A DNA stretch of 64,000 bases. Source: Planctomycetota bacterium. GTDB taxonomy: Bacteria > Planctomycetota > UBA1135 > GCA-002686595. The translations under genes and the position numbers were made by a program. The stretch covers positions 16,836-80,835 of the forward strand of contig DUDB01000032.1 of NCBI GenBank assembly GCA_012959525.1, read 5' to 3'. This document shows, piece by piece, positions 42,264 to 50,928 of the stretch; position 1 is the first letter of the stretch, and the number at the start of each line of letters is the position of its first letter. Under the pieces are notes generated by a model. That model saw only the letters and a program-made list of their open reading frames with translations, had not been told where the DNA came from and made no database searches.

Positions 42264-43580
42264 ATGTTCTGTAGCCTAGCCCTTGTCAGCGCCCTGGCCC
42301 TTCAGACTGCCGAGAGCCAGAAGCCGAACATCCTGCTCATCATGGCCGACGACGTCGGCGTAGAGGCCTTCAGCAGCTACGGTGGAGAGAGCTACCACAC
42401 CCCCCATATAGACGCCCTCGCCGATCAGGGGATGCGTTTCTCCCACTGCTACTCGCAGCCCCTGTGCACTCCGAGCCGCGTCAAGTTGCTGACGGGCAAG
42501 AGCAACCTGCGCAACTACGTTCGCTTTTCCATCCTTGACCGGAACGAGCGCACGTTTGCTCACATGGCCAAGGAGGCGGGCTATGCAACGGCCATCGCGG
42601 GCAAGTGGCAGTTGTTGGGCGCGAGCCACTATGGTGAGTGGGCAGGTCGCGGAGCCACACCTGATCAAGCGGGTTTTGACACCTGGTGTTTGTGGCAGGT
42701 CGGGGAGTTGGGATCTCGGTACTGGAACCCGCAGATGGAGGTCGACGGTAAATTGCTGGAGCCGGCGCAGGGTAGGTTCGGGCCAGACCTCTCCTGCCAG
42801 CATCTGCTTGAATTTGCCGCGGAACACAGAAGCGATCCCTTCTTGGCCTACTTTCCAATGGCTCTGGTGCACTCCCCATTTGTGCACACTCCTCTGACGC
42901 GTACGGAGCAAACGGCAGAAGTTGACCTGGGGAGCAAGCAGGAGCGATTCGCCGAGATGATGACCTATATGGACGTCGTTGTTGGCCGACTCGTTTCGGG
43001 TCTCGAAGCACTTGGACTTCGCGAGCGCACCTTGATCGTGTTCATTGGAGACAACGGCACTTCCCGCGGAATTCAATCCGTCCAGGGCGGACAGAAGATA
43101 ACTGGGGCCAAGGCACACCCCACCGATGCGGGCACCCACGTGCCCATGATCGCTTCATGGCCTGGGCACATTGAACCTGGGAGCGTCTGCGACGATTTGG
43201 TGGACTTCTCCGACTTCATGCCCACGCTTGCGGAAGCCATGGGCCAGAGCCTTCCGTCCGGCCAAGCCTGTGACGGATTCTCGTTTCTGCCCCAACTCCT
43301 GGGGCAGGAGGGCAGCCCGCGCGAGTTCATTACCATCTATTCCAATCCGCGCCCCGAGGATCCGGCCAAGAACCCGCGCATGTGCTTCGCCCGCAACAAG
43401 CGCTTCAAGCTGTACGACGACGGCCGACTGTTTGATTGCGTAGAGGATCCCCTTGAAGAGCGCCCGCTCGCGGTTGAAGGGGGGGACGACGAGCAGCGCC
43501 GGACGCACAAGGTCCTGCAGGGTGCGTTGAAGAGCCTGCCCATTGAGCCCCCTCACTTGCGCGGGGAGAGTCAGGGCTGA
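42264..43580 (+). CDS. Secreted sulfatase
   Basis: 438 residues; short signal peptide (CSLALVSALALQTAES). ADDVG with Asp29 and Asp30, the formylglycine motif CTPSR with Cys68, AGKWQLLG where most family members have GKWHLG, and FIGDNGTSRG carrying the metal-binding Asp/Asn. The His of GKWH is replaced by Gln, so activity may differ. It starts 11 bases after asparaginase on the same strand. Substrate unknown. Its stop is 18 bases from the converging CotH gene. Confidence 0.92.
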   Translation: MFCSLALVSALALQTAESQKPNILLIMADDVGVEAFSSYGGESYHTPHIDALADQGMRFSHCYSQPLCTPSRVKLLTGKSNLRNYVRFSILDRNERTFAHMAKEAGYATAIAGKWQLLGASHYGEWAGRGATPDQAGFDTWCLWQVGELGSRYWNPQMEVDGKLLEPAQGRFGPDLSCQHLLEFAAEHRSDPFLAYFPMALVHSPFVHTPLTRTEQTAEVDLGSKQERFAEMMTYMDVVVGRLVSGLEALGLRERTLIVFIGDNGTSRGIQSVQGGQKITGAKAHPTDAGTHVPMIASWPGHIEPGSVCDDLVDFSDFMPTLAEAMGQSLPSGQACDGFSFLPQLLGQEGSPREFITIYSNPRPEDPAKNPRMCFARNKRFKLYDDGRLFDCVEDPLEERPLAVEGGDDEQRRTHKVLQGALKSLPIEPPHLRGESQG

Positions 43581-43598
43581 CGACAACGGGGGATCAGG

Positions 43599-45317
43599 TT
43601 ATTGCTCGAAGATGGCCTCCACTTGCGTGGCCTTGTACGGGTGCAGTTCCAGCCGCGCCCCCTCATGACGTTCCCCATTGACGATCCAGTGCGAGAATTC
43701 GTGCAGCTCCCGTTCTGGAACCTCCACAACCACCGGCCAATCCGGGAAATGCCAACCACTGTAGCCCGAGGTGTAGGCATAACCGTCCACGCGTAAGCGC
43801 ACACTTGCTGGAGAGGTGACGGACACAACGCGAGGATCGCCCAGATTCAGTTTCTCTCGAAGGTCGGCCCGAATGATCGCGGGCCGCCCTTCAAGGACCT
43901 GACGAATGGTTCGGGTGGGCCCGGATTTTGTTCCATAGAGTTCCTTCAGCTGCAAGTAGTGGTCTTGCACGGACTCGAGGAATTGCAGTGGAATCTCGTG
44001 GTTCAAGATGTCCTGGGACAACTTCGCAAAAAGCATGGGGAACCACTCGGTTTTCATCAATGTCTGGAAGAGCTCTGCTCGTGGGTAGCGATCGGCCTTG
44101 TAGGGCGGCACCAAGGCGTGATCCAAGAATCGCTGCGCCCATTCTGCCTTGGTAAGTCCAAGGAGCATTTCACCGTGTGGGTAACGGTAGGCGTTGTCCA
44201 TGTCCCAGTGTATCCAACGCCAACGCGGGGACTCTTCGTTCAGATCCATGATGACGGCACCTTCTCCCCAATCACTCGCTCCCGCATGCAAGATCGTGAA
44301 CATGTGGCGCATGTACGCATTCAAGTCGACGATTCTGTCTATCTGGCGCTGGGTGCTCGTTGCCTTTCGCTTGCGTACCCAATTGCGGAGCTCGGCGAAC
44401 CCGACCCTGTCCTTTTCACGGTTACCCGGGCTGCGCAACTTGTAGAAGCGGAAGTTATCATGGCCCATGCGGCTTGCTGTTTGGCGCCGGCTGATGTGTT
44501 CGGTGGCTACATAGTCTTTGACGCGTTCCCCATTCAGGACCAGATTGACCAAGCGCACTTCAGGCGCTGCCGTCCCCAATTTCTGAGCGATTGTGTAGGC
44601 GATGGTCGAACAGAGAAAGCTATTGCCACGCACGACTAGATTGCGAATGGGACCAGACGATGAGTCAAACAGCAAACCCTGGGGCATCTGCTCGGGGCCG
44701 TAGTCGGAGCGAAAATACAGTCTATAGCTACGCCAGGTGAGGCCGCGGTCTCTCATGATGTCGCCGTCACGGGTTGTATTCCCATGCAGTCGGATGCCGC
44801 AGGCAGCCTCGAACACCTTTTCACCATCGAGGAAGAGCGCACACCTGGCGGGTTTCTCCCATCTCTCCGTCCAGTTGGGAATGATGCCGACCTCTTCGTC
44901 GTACAGGCTTGCCGGGTCTACCTCGATAGCCAGCGTTGGCCAAGACGGAAGCACCTCACCTCGAGCGATCTCCATCGGCACTTCCCCGGGGTTCGGCCCG
45001 AAGGTGCGAGCGCGGAGAAGAGTCTCGCCGACCTGCCGCTTCTTTGTGAAGACGCTCGCCGTGGTCGGAGCACCTGCACCCTTAGTGCGGCGGTACCTTC
45101 CGTCATTCCACTCGGGCTCCACGTACCGTTCACTGCGCAGGATCTCTCCCGTGGCACCGTAACGGAGGAGATAGGAAGGAACCGTTTGCTCCCTTAGGGC
45201 GCTTGCAGCTCCAGCGAACTGCTCCGAATGCTCCAGTGTCCACCCGATGGCGAACAAGCCCACTAGCGAGGCCGCGATGATCCCCTGCGAGCGGCGCTGA
45301 GGGGCGCCTTTCATCAA
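43599..45317 (-). CDS. CotH-like kinase-fold protein
   Basis: 572 residues; N-terminal membrane anchor (IIAASLVGLFAIGW) and a long extracytoplasmic part. The CotH domain (about residues 120-440) has IRLHGNTTRD, SFLCSTIAYTIAQKLG, DYVATEHISRRQ and the presumed catalytic DWGEGAVIMD and HWDMDNAYRYP. CotH proteins are atypical kinases that phosphorylate secreted proteins. The C-terminal 100 residues are beta-rich, a further carbohydrate-binding-like module. It overlaps the DUF4956 gene by ATGA, and the VTC gene is first in the same row. This VTC-DUF4956-CotH set recurs in many bacteria and is predicted to build or modify surface material. Confidence 0.92.
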   Translation of the reverse strand: MMKGAPQRRSQGIIAASLVGLFAIGWTLEHSEQFAGAASALREQTVPSYLLRYGATGEILRSERYVEPEWNDGRYRRTKGAGAPTTASVFTKKRQVGETLLRARTFGPNPGEVPMEIARGEVLPSWPTLAIEVDPASLYDEEVGIIPNWTERWEKPARCALFLDGEKVFEAACGIRLHGNTTRDGDIMRDRGLTWRSYRLYFRSDYGPEQMPQGLLFDSSSGPIRNLVVRGNSFLCSTIAYTIAQKLGTAAPEVRLVNLVLNGERVKDYVATEHISRRQTASRMGHDNFRFYKLRSPGNREKDRVGFAELRNWVRKRKATSTQRQIDRIVDLNAYMRHMFTILHAGASDWGEGAVIMDLNEESPRWRWIHWDMDNAYRYPHGEMLLGLTKAEWAQRFLDHALVPPYKADRYPRAELFQTLMKTEWFPMLFAKLSQDILNHEIPLQFLESVQDHYLQLKELYGTKSGPTRTIRQVLEGRPAIIRADLREKLNLGDPRVVSVTSPASVRLRVDGYAYTSGYSGWHFPDWPVVVEVPERELHEFSHWIVNGERHEGARLELHPYKATQVEAIFEQ

Positions 45318-46087
45318 GCGTTTCCGGATCGCAGGTAGTAGACGTTGGTGCGCGCCTCAGGTGCGAGCCCCGCAATTGCCTGGCGCACGTCTCCAAGTGC
45401 TTCCGGTTTCATCCTTCGGAAGCGCATGGTCAGGGTAGTCTCCTGCTCGCCCTCCACCACTCCATCAAGGTGACTGCCAGGGAGTTTCTCACACAGAATC
45501 TTGAGCAGATGAGTGCCACTCACTTCGTGGTCTGCCCGCGAGAGAACTACGCTCAGCAGCCCGTCGTCGACATCGCTGCGGGCAGGGCCGATGGCGCGAC
45601 TGACGAGTAAGCCCCCAACGGCGACCGCCATCAAGACGGCGAGAAACACCAAGTTGAACGTTGCGCAGCAGAGTGCGGCGGCGATGACGAGCATCAGGAA
45701 GCCCGCCTCCTCAGGTTCCTTGATGGGTGTACGGAAGCGGATGATTGAGAGGGCGCCCAACAGGCCCAGGGAGAGCGGCAGCGAGAATTGAATGCAGATG
45801 AAGATGGCCGTGATCGAAACCGACAGCAGCGGGAAGGCGCGGTGGATCTGGCTGCCTGTTGCACGGCTGGCGTAGAAGGCCCCATACAGGTAGGAGATCA
45901 GGTGAGCGCTAGCCAAGGAGAGCAAGAGCAGCATGGCCAACGCTAGGGGGCCGACGTCTTCCATGGAGCGCACCCCGGTCCCGCCGAAGGCTTCCATGAT
46001 GGCCCGTAAGGCGGACGGCCCTTCGGAAGGGTCCTGGTTGCTGAACAGAGTCCAGGGCAGAGTAAGGGCCAGGGGGGAGATCATCAT
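45314..46087 (-). CDS. DUF4956-family membrane protein
   Basis: 257 residues from ATG 46087 (a TTG at 46129 gives a longer form; the next codon is also ATG). Four or five membrane helices between residues about 50 and 170. The family signature LGALSIIRFRTPIKEPEEAG follows the third helix. A soluble C-terminal domain (about 180-257) has a ferredoxin-like arrangement with alternating strands and helices. DUF4956 proteins almost always neighbour VTC-domain polyphosphate-polymerase-like proteins and CotH proteins, as here. Its role is unknown; it may couple the cytoplasmic VTC product to export. Confidence 0.92.
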   Translation of the reverse strand: MMISPLALTLPWTLFSNQDPSEGPSALRAIMEAFGGTGVRSMEDVGPLALAMLLLLSLASAHLISYLYGAFYASRATGSQIHRAFPLLSVSITAIFICIQFSLPLSLGLLGALSIIRFRTPIKEPEEAGFLMLVIAAALCCATFNLVFLAVLMAVAVGGLLVSRAIGPARSDVDDGLLSVVLSRADHEVSGTHLLKILCEKLPGSHLDGVVEGEQETTLTMRFRRMKPEALGDVRQAIAGLAPEARTNVYYLRSGNA

Positions 46088-46226
46088 GGGAAAGTAGCCG
46101 GGTTGGCTGGAGCGGTGCGTCAATTCCAACGGCAGGGTACACGTCTGGGTTGCCCCCGGTCACGGGCGACTTTCGATGTTTGCACGGACCGTGCTCGCTC
46201 AGGGATTCCCTCTTTCTGCACTTCGC

Positions 46227-46958
46227 CTACCACGCTGAAGTGGCCCCAAGAAGGCGATCGGCCCACTGCCCGTACTTGGAGAACGACCCCAGGCGTACAC
46301 CCAGGGCTGAGAGTTCCTGCAGCTCTGGCGGGAGCACCCTCAGATCCCCCTTGAGTTCGACCACCGCCGTGTCCAGGGGGCGGCCGGGTACGGGCCCAAA
46401 GCGGGGGTGAGATCGAGGCATACGGATGTCCCAATCCAGCGAAATCCGCGTCTGTGTGCGTTCGAGTACAAACCTCTTGCGCAGATAGCTGACTACCAGA
46501 AACGGCTCCAGGCCAACCGGTAGAGCAGGGCCGTCCTCAGCGAGACGGGCCGGGAGGGAAACGAGTTCGGCGCTCGTCAGATCGAGGGCGGCCAGGTGTG
46601 GCGCTTCGCCCCTCAGGGCAACGCGGAACTTGCGCCGGATCGCACCATTCTTGTTCTTGACCTCGAAAAACGCATCCGGGTCCGTCACCCCGGTGTCGGG
46701 GTTGCCGTACCACCTCAGACGAACCTTCTGTTTGAGGTAGTCAGAGTTGCGCTTGTCCGCCACAAAACGCAGGTCGGGTGTGTCGTAATAGAGGCTTGAA
46801 ATACGTGCCGTGGGGAACGCGCCATCTTCGGACAGGCGCTCCTGCATCAAGGCCATCACGTTCGGCACCGCACTCGCGAGCAGGGTGAACTTGGCTTCAT
46901 GAGATTCGCCGCCGCCGCCCCAGGCCGAATCTGTGGAAGGGCGGGTGGGGGGTGACAT
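46227..46958 (-). CDS. VTC-domain protein (polyphosphate polymerase family)
   Basis: 243 residues, soluble, no signal. Conserved VTC tunnel features: HEAKFTL at the first strand, ISSLYYDTPDLRFV, KQKVRLRWYGN with substrate-binding basic residues, FFEVKNKNGAIRRKFR, YLRKRFV and VVELKGDLR. In yeast Vtc4 such a domain makes polyphosphate from ATP; bacterial relatives lie next to DUF4956 and CotH genes and their product is not established. It is the first gene of the minus-strand row, separated by 139 bases from DUF4956. The 193-base gap before the divergent sulfatase contains an AGGGCG/CGCCCT dyad (47125-47138). Confidence 0.92.
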   Translation of the reverse strand: MSPPTRPSTDSAWGGGGESHEAKFTLLASAVPNVMALMQERLSEDGAFPTARISSLYYDTPDLRFVADKRNSDYLKQKVRLRWYGNPDTGVTDPDAFFEVKNKNGAIRRKFRVALRGEAPHLAALDLTSAELVSLPARLAEDGPALPVGLEPFLVVSYLRKRFVLERTQTRISLDWDIRMPRSHPRFGPVPGRPLDTAVVELKGDLRVLPPELQELSALGVRLGSFSKYGQWADRLLGATSAW

Positions 46959-47151
46959 GGCCCAAGCCTAACCCGACCAATGGGTGCCTACGAAGGACAT
47001 TTCCCGTGTCACCCATGGCCGCGAAAATGCCTCTCCGAGCATGACCTGCGGCGGTGAGAGTGCGAGGTGAAGGAGCTCCTGGCGACAAGCTCGGAGAACC
47101 ACCTTGTAGTTACTGGTAGGCAAGAGGGCGCACGCCCTTAGGCTAGGAGCT

Positions 47152-48639
47152 ATGAATCTGCTCATACCGCTGGCGTTGGTCGCCGCACTCCCCGTTGAGG
47201 ATCCACGCAACGTGGTTGTCATTCTGGCTGACGACATGGGTCTCTCGTCCTTGTATGCCGAGCATCCTGGCTCTGGCCTGCCCACCCCGAACCTGGATCG
47301 CTTGGCGAGTCAGGGCATGTCGTTCACCGACGCCCACTCGGGCTCTGCCGTGTGTTCGCCCACCCGTTACGGCCTGTTGACCGGTCGCTATAGCTGGCGC
47401 ACGAGCCTGAAGGCGGGAATCGTGAACAAGTGGGGGCCGCCCCTGATCGCTCCCGAGCGCACAACGCTTGCCGACGTGGCCCACCAGGCGGGTCTGCACA
47501 CCGCCTGCATCGGCAAGTGGCACCTGGGTTGGCGTTGGCCCAAGGCGGGTGGAGGCACAACGAGCAAGGCGGCCGAAATCGACTACGCGCTTCCCATCGG
47601 CGGCGGTGCTCTTGAGGCCGGGTTCGACCACTACTTCGGTGACGATGTCCCCAACTGGCCGCCCTACATCTGGATCGAGGATGACCACGCCTTGGCCCTG
47701 CCTGAAGGTGAGATGCCCGGCGGCAAGTACCTGGGGGTTTCGCCAGGGCCCATGACACCCGAGTGGAGCCTGGAAGCCGTCTTGCCCGAGCTCACCCGGC
47801 GCTGCGTGCACTACATCCGTGATCGTGCTCAGGCGGACGAGCCTTTCCTGCTGTACTTCCCCATGACATCTCCGCACACGCCGATCAGTCCCTCCGAGAC
47901 CTTTCAGGGACAGAGTGGCGTGAGTGACTACGCAGACTTCTTGCTGGAGACCGACTGGTCCGTGGGTCAGGTTCTGCGTGCTCTCGACCAGCAGGGCATT
48001 GCCGATGAGACCCTCGTGATCTTCACCTGCGACAACGGTACCTCGCCCAAGGCGGACTTCGAGAAGCTGAGCGAGGGCGGTGTGGATCTGCTCGGCCCTT
48101 GGCGCGGCAGCAAGGCGGACATCTGGGAGGGAGGGCATCGTGTCCCGTTCCTGGTGCGTTGGCCCGGAGTTGTCGAGCCTGGTACGCGGAGTGCCGAGCC
48201 CATCGCGCTGACCGACATCATGGCAACCGTAGCTGATGCCTTGGGTGTGGAGCTGCCCAAGGACTGCGGCGAGGACAGCGTCAGCGTGGTGCCCGCCCTG
48301 AAAGAAGGAGAGCTTGATGCTCCCCTCCACGAGTTGATTGTGAACCACAGCTCACGAGGCAGGTTTGCTGTGCGAGCCGGCCCATGGAAGCTGTGTTTCT
48401 GCGGGGGCTCTGGTGGTTGGACGGCCCCGACCACGGATAAAGCGGCAGAGAAGGCCGGTCTTCCCAACCTTCAACTGTTCAATCTGTCCAGCGACCCTGG
48501 GGAACAGACGAACTTGCTGGCTACCCATCCCGAGAAAGCTGTTGAGTTGGCCGACCGGTTTCGCAAGCTCGTCCAAAGTCAGAGCAATGATGGGGCGGAG
48601 TGGTGGTCACAGTTGCCTTGGCCCAAGTCTGGGGACTGA
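47152..48639 (+). CDS. Secreted sulfatase
   Basis: 495 residues; signal peptide (LLIPLALVAALPVE). Core: VILADDMG with Asp27 and Asp28, the formylglycine motif CSPTR with Cys68, CIGKWHLGW, and TCDNGTSPKADFE with the metal-binding Asp/Asn. AGG-AG at 47145-47149 is a possible Shine-Dalgarno, only 2 bases from the ATG. It is the fourth sulfatase of the window and, like the others, belongs to the formylglycine-dependent S1 type. Followed after 26 bases by an ATP-grasp gene. Confidence 0.93.
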   Translation: MNLLIPLALVAALPVEDPRNVVVILADDMGLSSLYAEHPGSGLPTPNLDRLASQGMSFTDAHSGSAVCSPTRYGLLTGRYSWRTSLKAGIVNKWGPPLIAPERTTLADVAHQAGLHTACIGKWHLGWRWPKAGGGTTSKAAEIDYALPIGGGALEAGFDHYFGDDVPNWPPYIWIEDDHALALPEGEMPGGKYLGVSPGPMTPEWSLEAVLPELTRRCVHYIRDRAQADEPFLLYFPMTSPHTPISPSETFQGQSGVSDYADFLLETDWSVGQVLRALDQQGIADETLVIFTCDNGTSPKADFEKLSEGGVDLLGPWRGSKADIWEGGHRVPFLVRWPGVVEPGTRSAEPIALTDIMATVADALGVELPKDCGEDSVSVVPALKEGELDAPLHELIVNHSSRGRFAVRAGPWKLCFCGGSGGWTAPTTDKAAEKAGLPNLQLFNLSSDPGEQTNLLATHPEKAVELADRFRKLVQSQSNDGAEWWSQLPWPKSGD

Positions 48640-48665
48640 CTGGCCTAAGTGGTTATCATCCTGCC

Positions 48666-49685
48666 GTGCGAATCTGTCTGATCACCAATCAAGAACTGGA
48701 CACGGTTCCGTTCCCGGCCAACGACTGGCCGTGCGACCCGCGACCATTTCTGCCCGATGACGAGTGGCATCTTCTCACCGTGGAAGACAAGTACACTTCG
48801 GTCGCTGAGGTGGAGCGTCAGATAGAGCGCGGTTTCGATCTGTTCTTCAATCTCTGCGATGGCGCGGAGGGTCAGGATATTCCTGGCATAGAAGTGATCC
48901 ACACTCTTGAGCGCCACGGAGTGCCCTTTACGGGGGCCACATCCAGCTTCTACGAGCCCACGCGAATTGAGATGAAGGAGGCCTGCGCTTCCGTTGGCGT
49001 GGCCTCTCCCGCTTGCGTTCTGGCACGCACGGAGGAAGACGTGGAGCGGGCCGCCCAGACCTTGCGCTTTCCCCTGTTCGTCAAGCACTACAACAGCTAC
49101 GCCAGCGTCGACCTGAGCCGAAACTCCCGTGTCCGGACACCCGAAGGGCTGCGCCTTCAAGCGCGCAAGATCATGTCGCGCCACGGGGCTGCCTTGATCG
49201 AGGAGTACATCGAGGGCCTCGAGTGTGCGGTCTTGGTGGCTGAGAATCCGGAGGACCTTTCAAACCCCACCACCTACACGCCGATCCAGTACCAATTCCC
49301 CAAGGGCGAGAGCTTCAAGCACGCCAAGCTCAAGTGGGAGGACTACGACGGCCTTGAGTGCATCCCGGTCGCCGATCCCGTCCTTGCTGCCCGCTTGCGA
49401 CGCGAGGCGGCCGGGTTTTTCGTGGCTCTGGGCGGCACCAGTTTCGGCCGCTGCGATATCAGGGTGGATGCGGCCGGCACCCCCTACATGCTCGAAATCA
49501 ATCCAAACTGCGGGGTCTATTTCCTCCCCAGTGATCCGGGGACCGCTGACATCATTCTGGCCCACGACCCTGCAGGCCACGCGGGATTCACCCGGCAGTT
49601 GGTTGCTGCGGCTCTTGCTCGACACGCCCCGAGCAGCGCCCCCTCTGCCCCAACCTGTGCTACCCTCCCGCCCGAGCGCCCGTAG
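48666..49685 (+). CDS. ATP-grasp ligase (D-alanine-D-alanine ligase-like)
   Basis: 339 residues from GTG 48666; the reading from 48600 overlaps the sulfatase. N-domain with GFDLFFNLCDGAEGQDI and GVPFTGATSSFYEP. The ATP-grasp domain has FPLFVKHYNSYAS (ATP-binding Lys), ALIEEYIEGLECAVLV, and the metal-binding LEINPNCGVYFLP. It resembles Ddl-type peptide ligases but lacks a strict D-Ala set, so it may join other amino-acid substrates. Its last three sense codons and TAG stop lie inside the tRNA-Arg gene (10-base overlap). The Pro/Ala/Ser-rich tail just before it looks untypical for the family. Confidence 0.88.
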   Translation: MRICLITNQELDTVPFPANDWPCDPRPFLPDDEWHLLTVEDKYTSVAEVERQIERGFDLFFNLCDGAEGQDIPGIEVIHTLERHGVPFTGATSSFYEPTRIEMKEACASVGVASPACVLARTEEDVERAAQTLRFPLFVKHYNSYASVDLSRNSRVRTPEGLRLQARKIMSRHGAALIEEYIEGLECAVLVAENPEDLSNPTTYTPIQYQFPKGESFKHAKLKWEDYDGLECIPVADPVLAARLRREAAGFFVALGGTSFGRCDIRVDAAGTPYMLEINPNCGVYFLPSDPGTADIILAHDPAGHAGFTRQLVAAALARHAPSSAPSAPTCATLPPERP

Positions 49686-49752
49686 CTCATCTGGATAGAG
49701 CACCGGTTTCCTAAACCGGAGGTAGCAGGTTCGAGTCCTGCCGGGCGCACCA
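49676..49752 (+). tRNA. tRNA-Arg (CCU)
   Basis: Complete cloverleaf. The acceptor stem is GCGCCCG (49676-49682) with CGGGCGC (49742-49748) and an encoded ACCA. The D stem is GCTC/GAGC, the anticodon stem CCGGT/ACCGG with loop TTCCTAA (anticodon CCT), and the T stem GCAGG/CCTGC with loop TTCGAGT. It decodes AGG. Its first 10 bases also encode the end of the ATP-grasp gene. A degraded copy of bases 49703-49752 lies at 50851-50900. Confidence 0.96.
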
Positions 49753-49824
49753 TCAGGCCCTGCCCAGGGCCCAGGTGGCGCCGTCTCCGCGTTACTTGAC
49801 TATGGTTGGTGTCGGAGACCCTTC

Positions 49825-50766
49825 ATGCACCGCCTGTCCATCCTCATCTCCGCCCTCCTCGCCGCCTGCGGCTTGGTTCCCCAGGCCACCTATGAGACCA
49901 TCCAGAAGGATGCCGCCTATCGGACGGATGTGACAACCGGGGCCTTCGTGGAGTTGGACGGCGGGCATTGCTACTACGAATTGGGGGGACCCGCTTCCGA
50001 AGAGTCCGAGCAGGCGCTCCTGGTTCTCGTGCACGGCTTCTCGGTTCCCTCGTACATCTGGGATCCCACCTTTCAGGAGGCCGTGCGGCGGGGACGGCCC
50101 GTGCTGCGCCTCGATCTGTTCGGCCGGGGCCACAGCTCGAACCCCGACGCCAACTACGACCCGGACCTCTGTGCCGACCAGATCATCGGCCTACTCGACC
50201 ACCTGGAGTACCGGCGGCCCGTGCACCTGGTCGGCCTGTCGATGGGGGGGGTGGTCGTCGCCCGTACTGCGGCTCGGCATCCCGCGCGCATCCAGACCCT
50301 GGTGATGGTGGACCCCTCTGGTTTCCAGCCCGGCTACGGGCAGGACCTCGACACCACGCCGCTCGGCACCGAGGAGATTGCTGCCTTCATCAAGGCGGAC
50401 TTCCCCACCCGGGCCGAGAGTCAACTCGCAGATTTCCTCGACCCCGGTCCGTTCGCCCACTGGCCCGAGCTCTATCGGCCGCTGCTCCAGCACCGGGGCT
50501 TCGCCCGCGCCCTGCTCTCGACGATCCGCTGCTCGCCGCCCATGGACGGGGACCACCGGCTCATCCAGCAGGCGAGCTTCCCCGTGCACCTCTTGTGGGG
50601 GAGGCAGGACGCTGTCATTCCTCTCGCTGAGTCCCTGCCCAACGTACGAGAGCGCCTGCCTCGGGGCGAGGTACACGTGATCGAGGAGTGCGGGCACCTG
50701 CCCCACATGGAGCAGCGCGAGGCCTTCGAGACCCTATTCTTCGACGGAATCCTCGGCCGTGGCTAG
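49825..50766 (+). CDS. Lipoprotein alpha/beta hydrolase
   Basis: 313 residues; lipoprotein signal with LLAAC (Cys15). Full catalytic set: LVHGFSVPSYIWD (oxyanion), DLFGRGHS, nucleophile elbow VGLSMGGVV with Ser139, LWGRQDAVIP with the Asp and ECGHLPHME with the His. It is probably an outer-membrane-anchored esterase or lipase of the epoxide-hydrolase/haloperoxidase type. It is the only gene between the intact tRNA-Arg and the decayed tRNA copy, so it may have been carried in by an element that used the tRNA as target. Its GC content and codon use look like the neighbours, so the arrival, if real, is old. Confidence 0.92.
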   Translation: MHRLSILISALLAACGLVPQATYETIQKDAAYRTDVTTGAFVELDGGHCYYELGGPASEESEQALLVLVHGFSVPSYIWDPTFQEAVRRGRPVLRLDLFGRGHSSNPDANYDPDLCADQIIGLLDHLEYRRPVHLVGLSMGGVVVARTAARHPARIQTLVMVDPSGFQPGYGQDLDTTPLGTEEIAAFIKADFPTRAESQLADFLDPGPFAHWPELYRPLLQHRGFARALLSTIRCSPPMDGDHRLIQQASFPVHLLWGRQDAVIPLAESLPNVRERLPRGEVHVIEECGHLPHMEQREAFETLFFDGILGRG

Positions 50767-50850
50767 CCCCCACGGCTGCCGGACGGCGTCATTCGCCTCC
50801 AGCGCCGTTCCAACAGGTGGCATCCCCGCTATTCCTTTCGGCAACGGTCT

Positions 50851-50900
50851 CCGGTTTCCCAAACAAGACGTAGCAGGTTCAAGCCTTGCCGGGCACTCCA
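50851..50900 (+). repeat. Decayed 3' copy of tRNA-Arg (possible attachment-site remnant)
   Basis: 50 bases aligned without gaps to 49703-49752: 41 match. The stretch matches from the anticodon stem to the CCA end (CCGGTTTCC, TAGCAGGTTC and TGCCGGGC are exact). The anticodon stem can no longer pair, so it is not a functional tRNA. The direct repeat spans the part of a tRNA that tyrosine recombinases normally duplicate. Confidence 0.8.
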
Positions 50901-50928
50901 TCTTGTACGTTATCCTTGGAGGTTTCCA

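Noticed and set aside
47143..48348. 401-codon minus-strand frame opposite a sulfatase
   Set aside because: Antisense shadow; the sulfatase has signal peptide, formylglycine motif and metal-binding residues.
48666..49685. Confident call as ddl for cell-wall D-Ala-D-Ala
   Set aside because: The fold fits, but substrate-specific residues could not be confirmed, and there is no cell-wall gene nearby.
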